Shown: piece by piece, positions 63,271 through 64,000 of the stretch | How positions within the stretch are numbered: position 1 is the first letter of the stretch | Layout: the number at the start of each line of letters is the position of its first letter | Assembly: GCF_007667275.1 (NCBI RefSeq) | Contig: NZ_VDQT01000005.1 | Location: 366,150-430,149, forward strand | Direction of reading: 5' to 3' | Length of the DNA: 64,000 bases | Source: Stenotrophomonas rhizophila | GTDB lineage: Bacteria > Pseudomonadota > Gammaproteobacteria > Xanthomonadales > Xanthomonadaceae | The notes under the pieces: generated by a model | Told to the model about the DNA's origin: nothing | The model's database searches: none | What the model saw: only the letters and a program-made list of their open reading frames with translations | Translations under genes and position numbers: made by a program

Positions 63271-63344
<74 letters not shown>

Positions 63345-63391
63345 TTGAATGAGTTTGAATATATTCAAATTCATGCCATAATTCAAAACTC

Positions 63392-63467
63392 GCTCACGTA
63401 GCTCAGTCGGTAGAGCACCTCCTTGGTAAGGAGGAGGTCGAAGGTTCGATTCCTTTCGTGAGCACCA
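63392..63467 (+). tRNA. tRNA-Thr (GGU)
   Basis: 76 nt. Acceptor GCTCACG / CGTGAGC, anticodon GGT in CTTGGTAAG, encoded CCA. Third in the Tyr-Gly-Thr-tuf order. Confidence 0.98.
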
Positions 63468-63508
63468 TCTCAGTGCCACCATTTCAGACGATTTCGAGAT
63501 AAGCAGCC

Positions 63509-64000
63509 ATGGCCAAGGGTAAGTTCGAGCGCACCAAGCCGCACGTCAACGTCGGCACCATCGGTCACGTCGACCACGGCAAGACCACGCTGACCGCCGC
63601 ACTCACCAAGATCGGCGCCGAGCGCTTCGGTGGCGAATTCAAGGCGTATGACGCCATCGACGCCGCGCCGGAAGAAAAGGCTCGTGGCATCACGATCTCG
63701 ACCGCGCACGTCGAATACGAATCCGAAAAGCGCCACTACGCGCACGTTGATTGCCCGGGCCATGCTGACTACGTCAAGAACATGATCACCGGTGCCGCGC
63801 AGATGGACGGCGCGATCCTGGTCTGCTCGGCCGCTGACGGCCCGATGCCGCAGACCCGCGAGCACATCCTGCTGTCGCGCCAGGTCGGCGTGCCGTACAT
63901 CGTCGTGTTCCTGAACAAGGCCGACATGGTGGACGATGCCGAGCTGCTGGAACTGGTCGAAATGGAAGTCCGCGAGCTGCTGAGCAAGTACGACTTCCCG
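63509..64000 (+). CDS. tuf: Elongation factor Tu (5' part, truncated by window edge)
   Basis: First 164 codons of EF-Tu, reading MAKGKFERTKPHVNVGTIGH. G1 GHVDHGKT 19-26, G3 DCPGH 81-85, G4 NKAD 136-139. Carries aminoacyl-tRNA to the ribosome as a GTP complex. Probably co-transcribed with the three upstream tRNAs, as tufB in E. coli. Confidence 0.98.
   Translation, partial: MAKGKFERTKPHVNVGTIGHVDHGKTTLTAALTKIGAERFGGEFKAYDAIDAAPEEKARGITISTAHVEYESEKRHYAHVDCPGHADYVKNMITGAAQMDGAILVCSAADGPMPQTREHILLSRQVGVPYIVVFLNKADMVDDAELLELVEMEVRELLSKYDFP

Overview
The window is a GC-rich chromosomal segment of a Xanthomonadaceae bacterium, most likely Stenotrophomonas. Three things point there. Housekeeping gene order is gammaproteobacterial (lptD-surA-pdxA-rsmA-apaG-apaH; hemA-prfA; lolB-ispE-prs; tRNA-Tyr/Gly/Thr-tuf). 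The 566-aa OGT homologue resembles the Xanthomonas enzyme. Intergenic spaces carry many 24-25 bp palindromes with a GTAG head, the hallmark of the SMAG family of REP sequences of S. maltophilia. Species cannot be fixed from the sequence alone.

Layout. 0.1-2.9 kb: lgt, thyA, an orphan exported protein and folA. 2.9-9.9 kb, minus strand: the LPS/outer-membrane/pyridoxal/rRNA operon lptD to apaH. 10-12.1 kb, minus strand: a deacetylase-family enzyme, cobalamin adenosyltransferase and a membrane protein. 12.2-14.6 kb: two ubiquinone-type flavin hydroxylases. 14.7-15.7 kb: two small orphan genes that look like divergent paralogues. 15.7-19.1 kb, minus strand: glnS, a deaminase and rlmM. 19.2-20.2 kb: DUF2007 and msrA. 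20.7-25.6 kb, minus strand: tal, rnk, and the peroxide module oxyR, ahpF, ahpC with an OxyR-like operator. 25.9-27.8 kb: prmC and pip. 27.8-30.7 kb, minus strand: a tightly overlapping nitroreductase, 5'-3' exonuclease, Nudix, N-formylglutamate amidohydrolase operon. 31-33.3 kb: DUF1631. 33.5-37.8 kb: the proton-translocating transhydrogenase pntAa/pntAb/pntB, split by a divergent sigma factor, membrane protein and DUF3106 cluster. 38-42.8 kb: a REP array, small membrane protein, sufT, ilvE and a secreted S8 protease. 42.8-46.3 kb: short asparaginase, DUF2069, WrbA-like protein, YihY and TlpA-like lipoprotein. 46.3-51.2 kb, minus strand: ppk2, an OGT homologue, prfA and hemA. 51.2-58.2 kb: TPR protein, lolB, ispE, tRNA-Gln, prs, rplY, pth and ychF. 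58.2-59.1 kb: a gene-free block of structured repeats. 59.1-63.0 kb: a TonB-dependent receptor divergent from a periplasmic isoaspartyl peptidase. 63.1-64 kb: a tRNA cluster and the start of tuf.

The genes are mostly core housekeeping. The most unusual material is non-coding. A REP-bounded composite element of about 300 bp occurs in three copies: one at 20.2 kb and an inverted pair at 58.5-59.1 kb. Paired arms differ between copies by compensatory changes, so a branched secondary structure appears to be conserved. Just upstream of the inverted pair lies a tandem pair of about 112-bp units with DnaA-box-like motifs and a covarying hairpin. A seven-copy REP array fills the gap after pntB. In three genes the TAG of a REP GTAG head is the stop codon itself.

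All calls were made by reading the sequence and recognising motifs. No database search or folding calculation was run.
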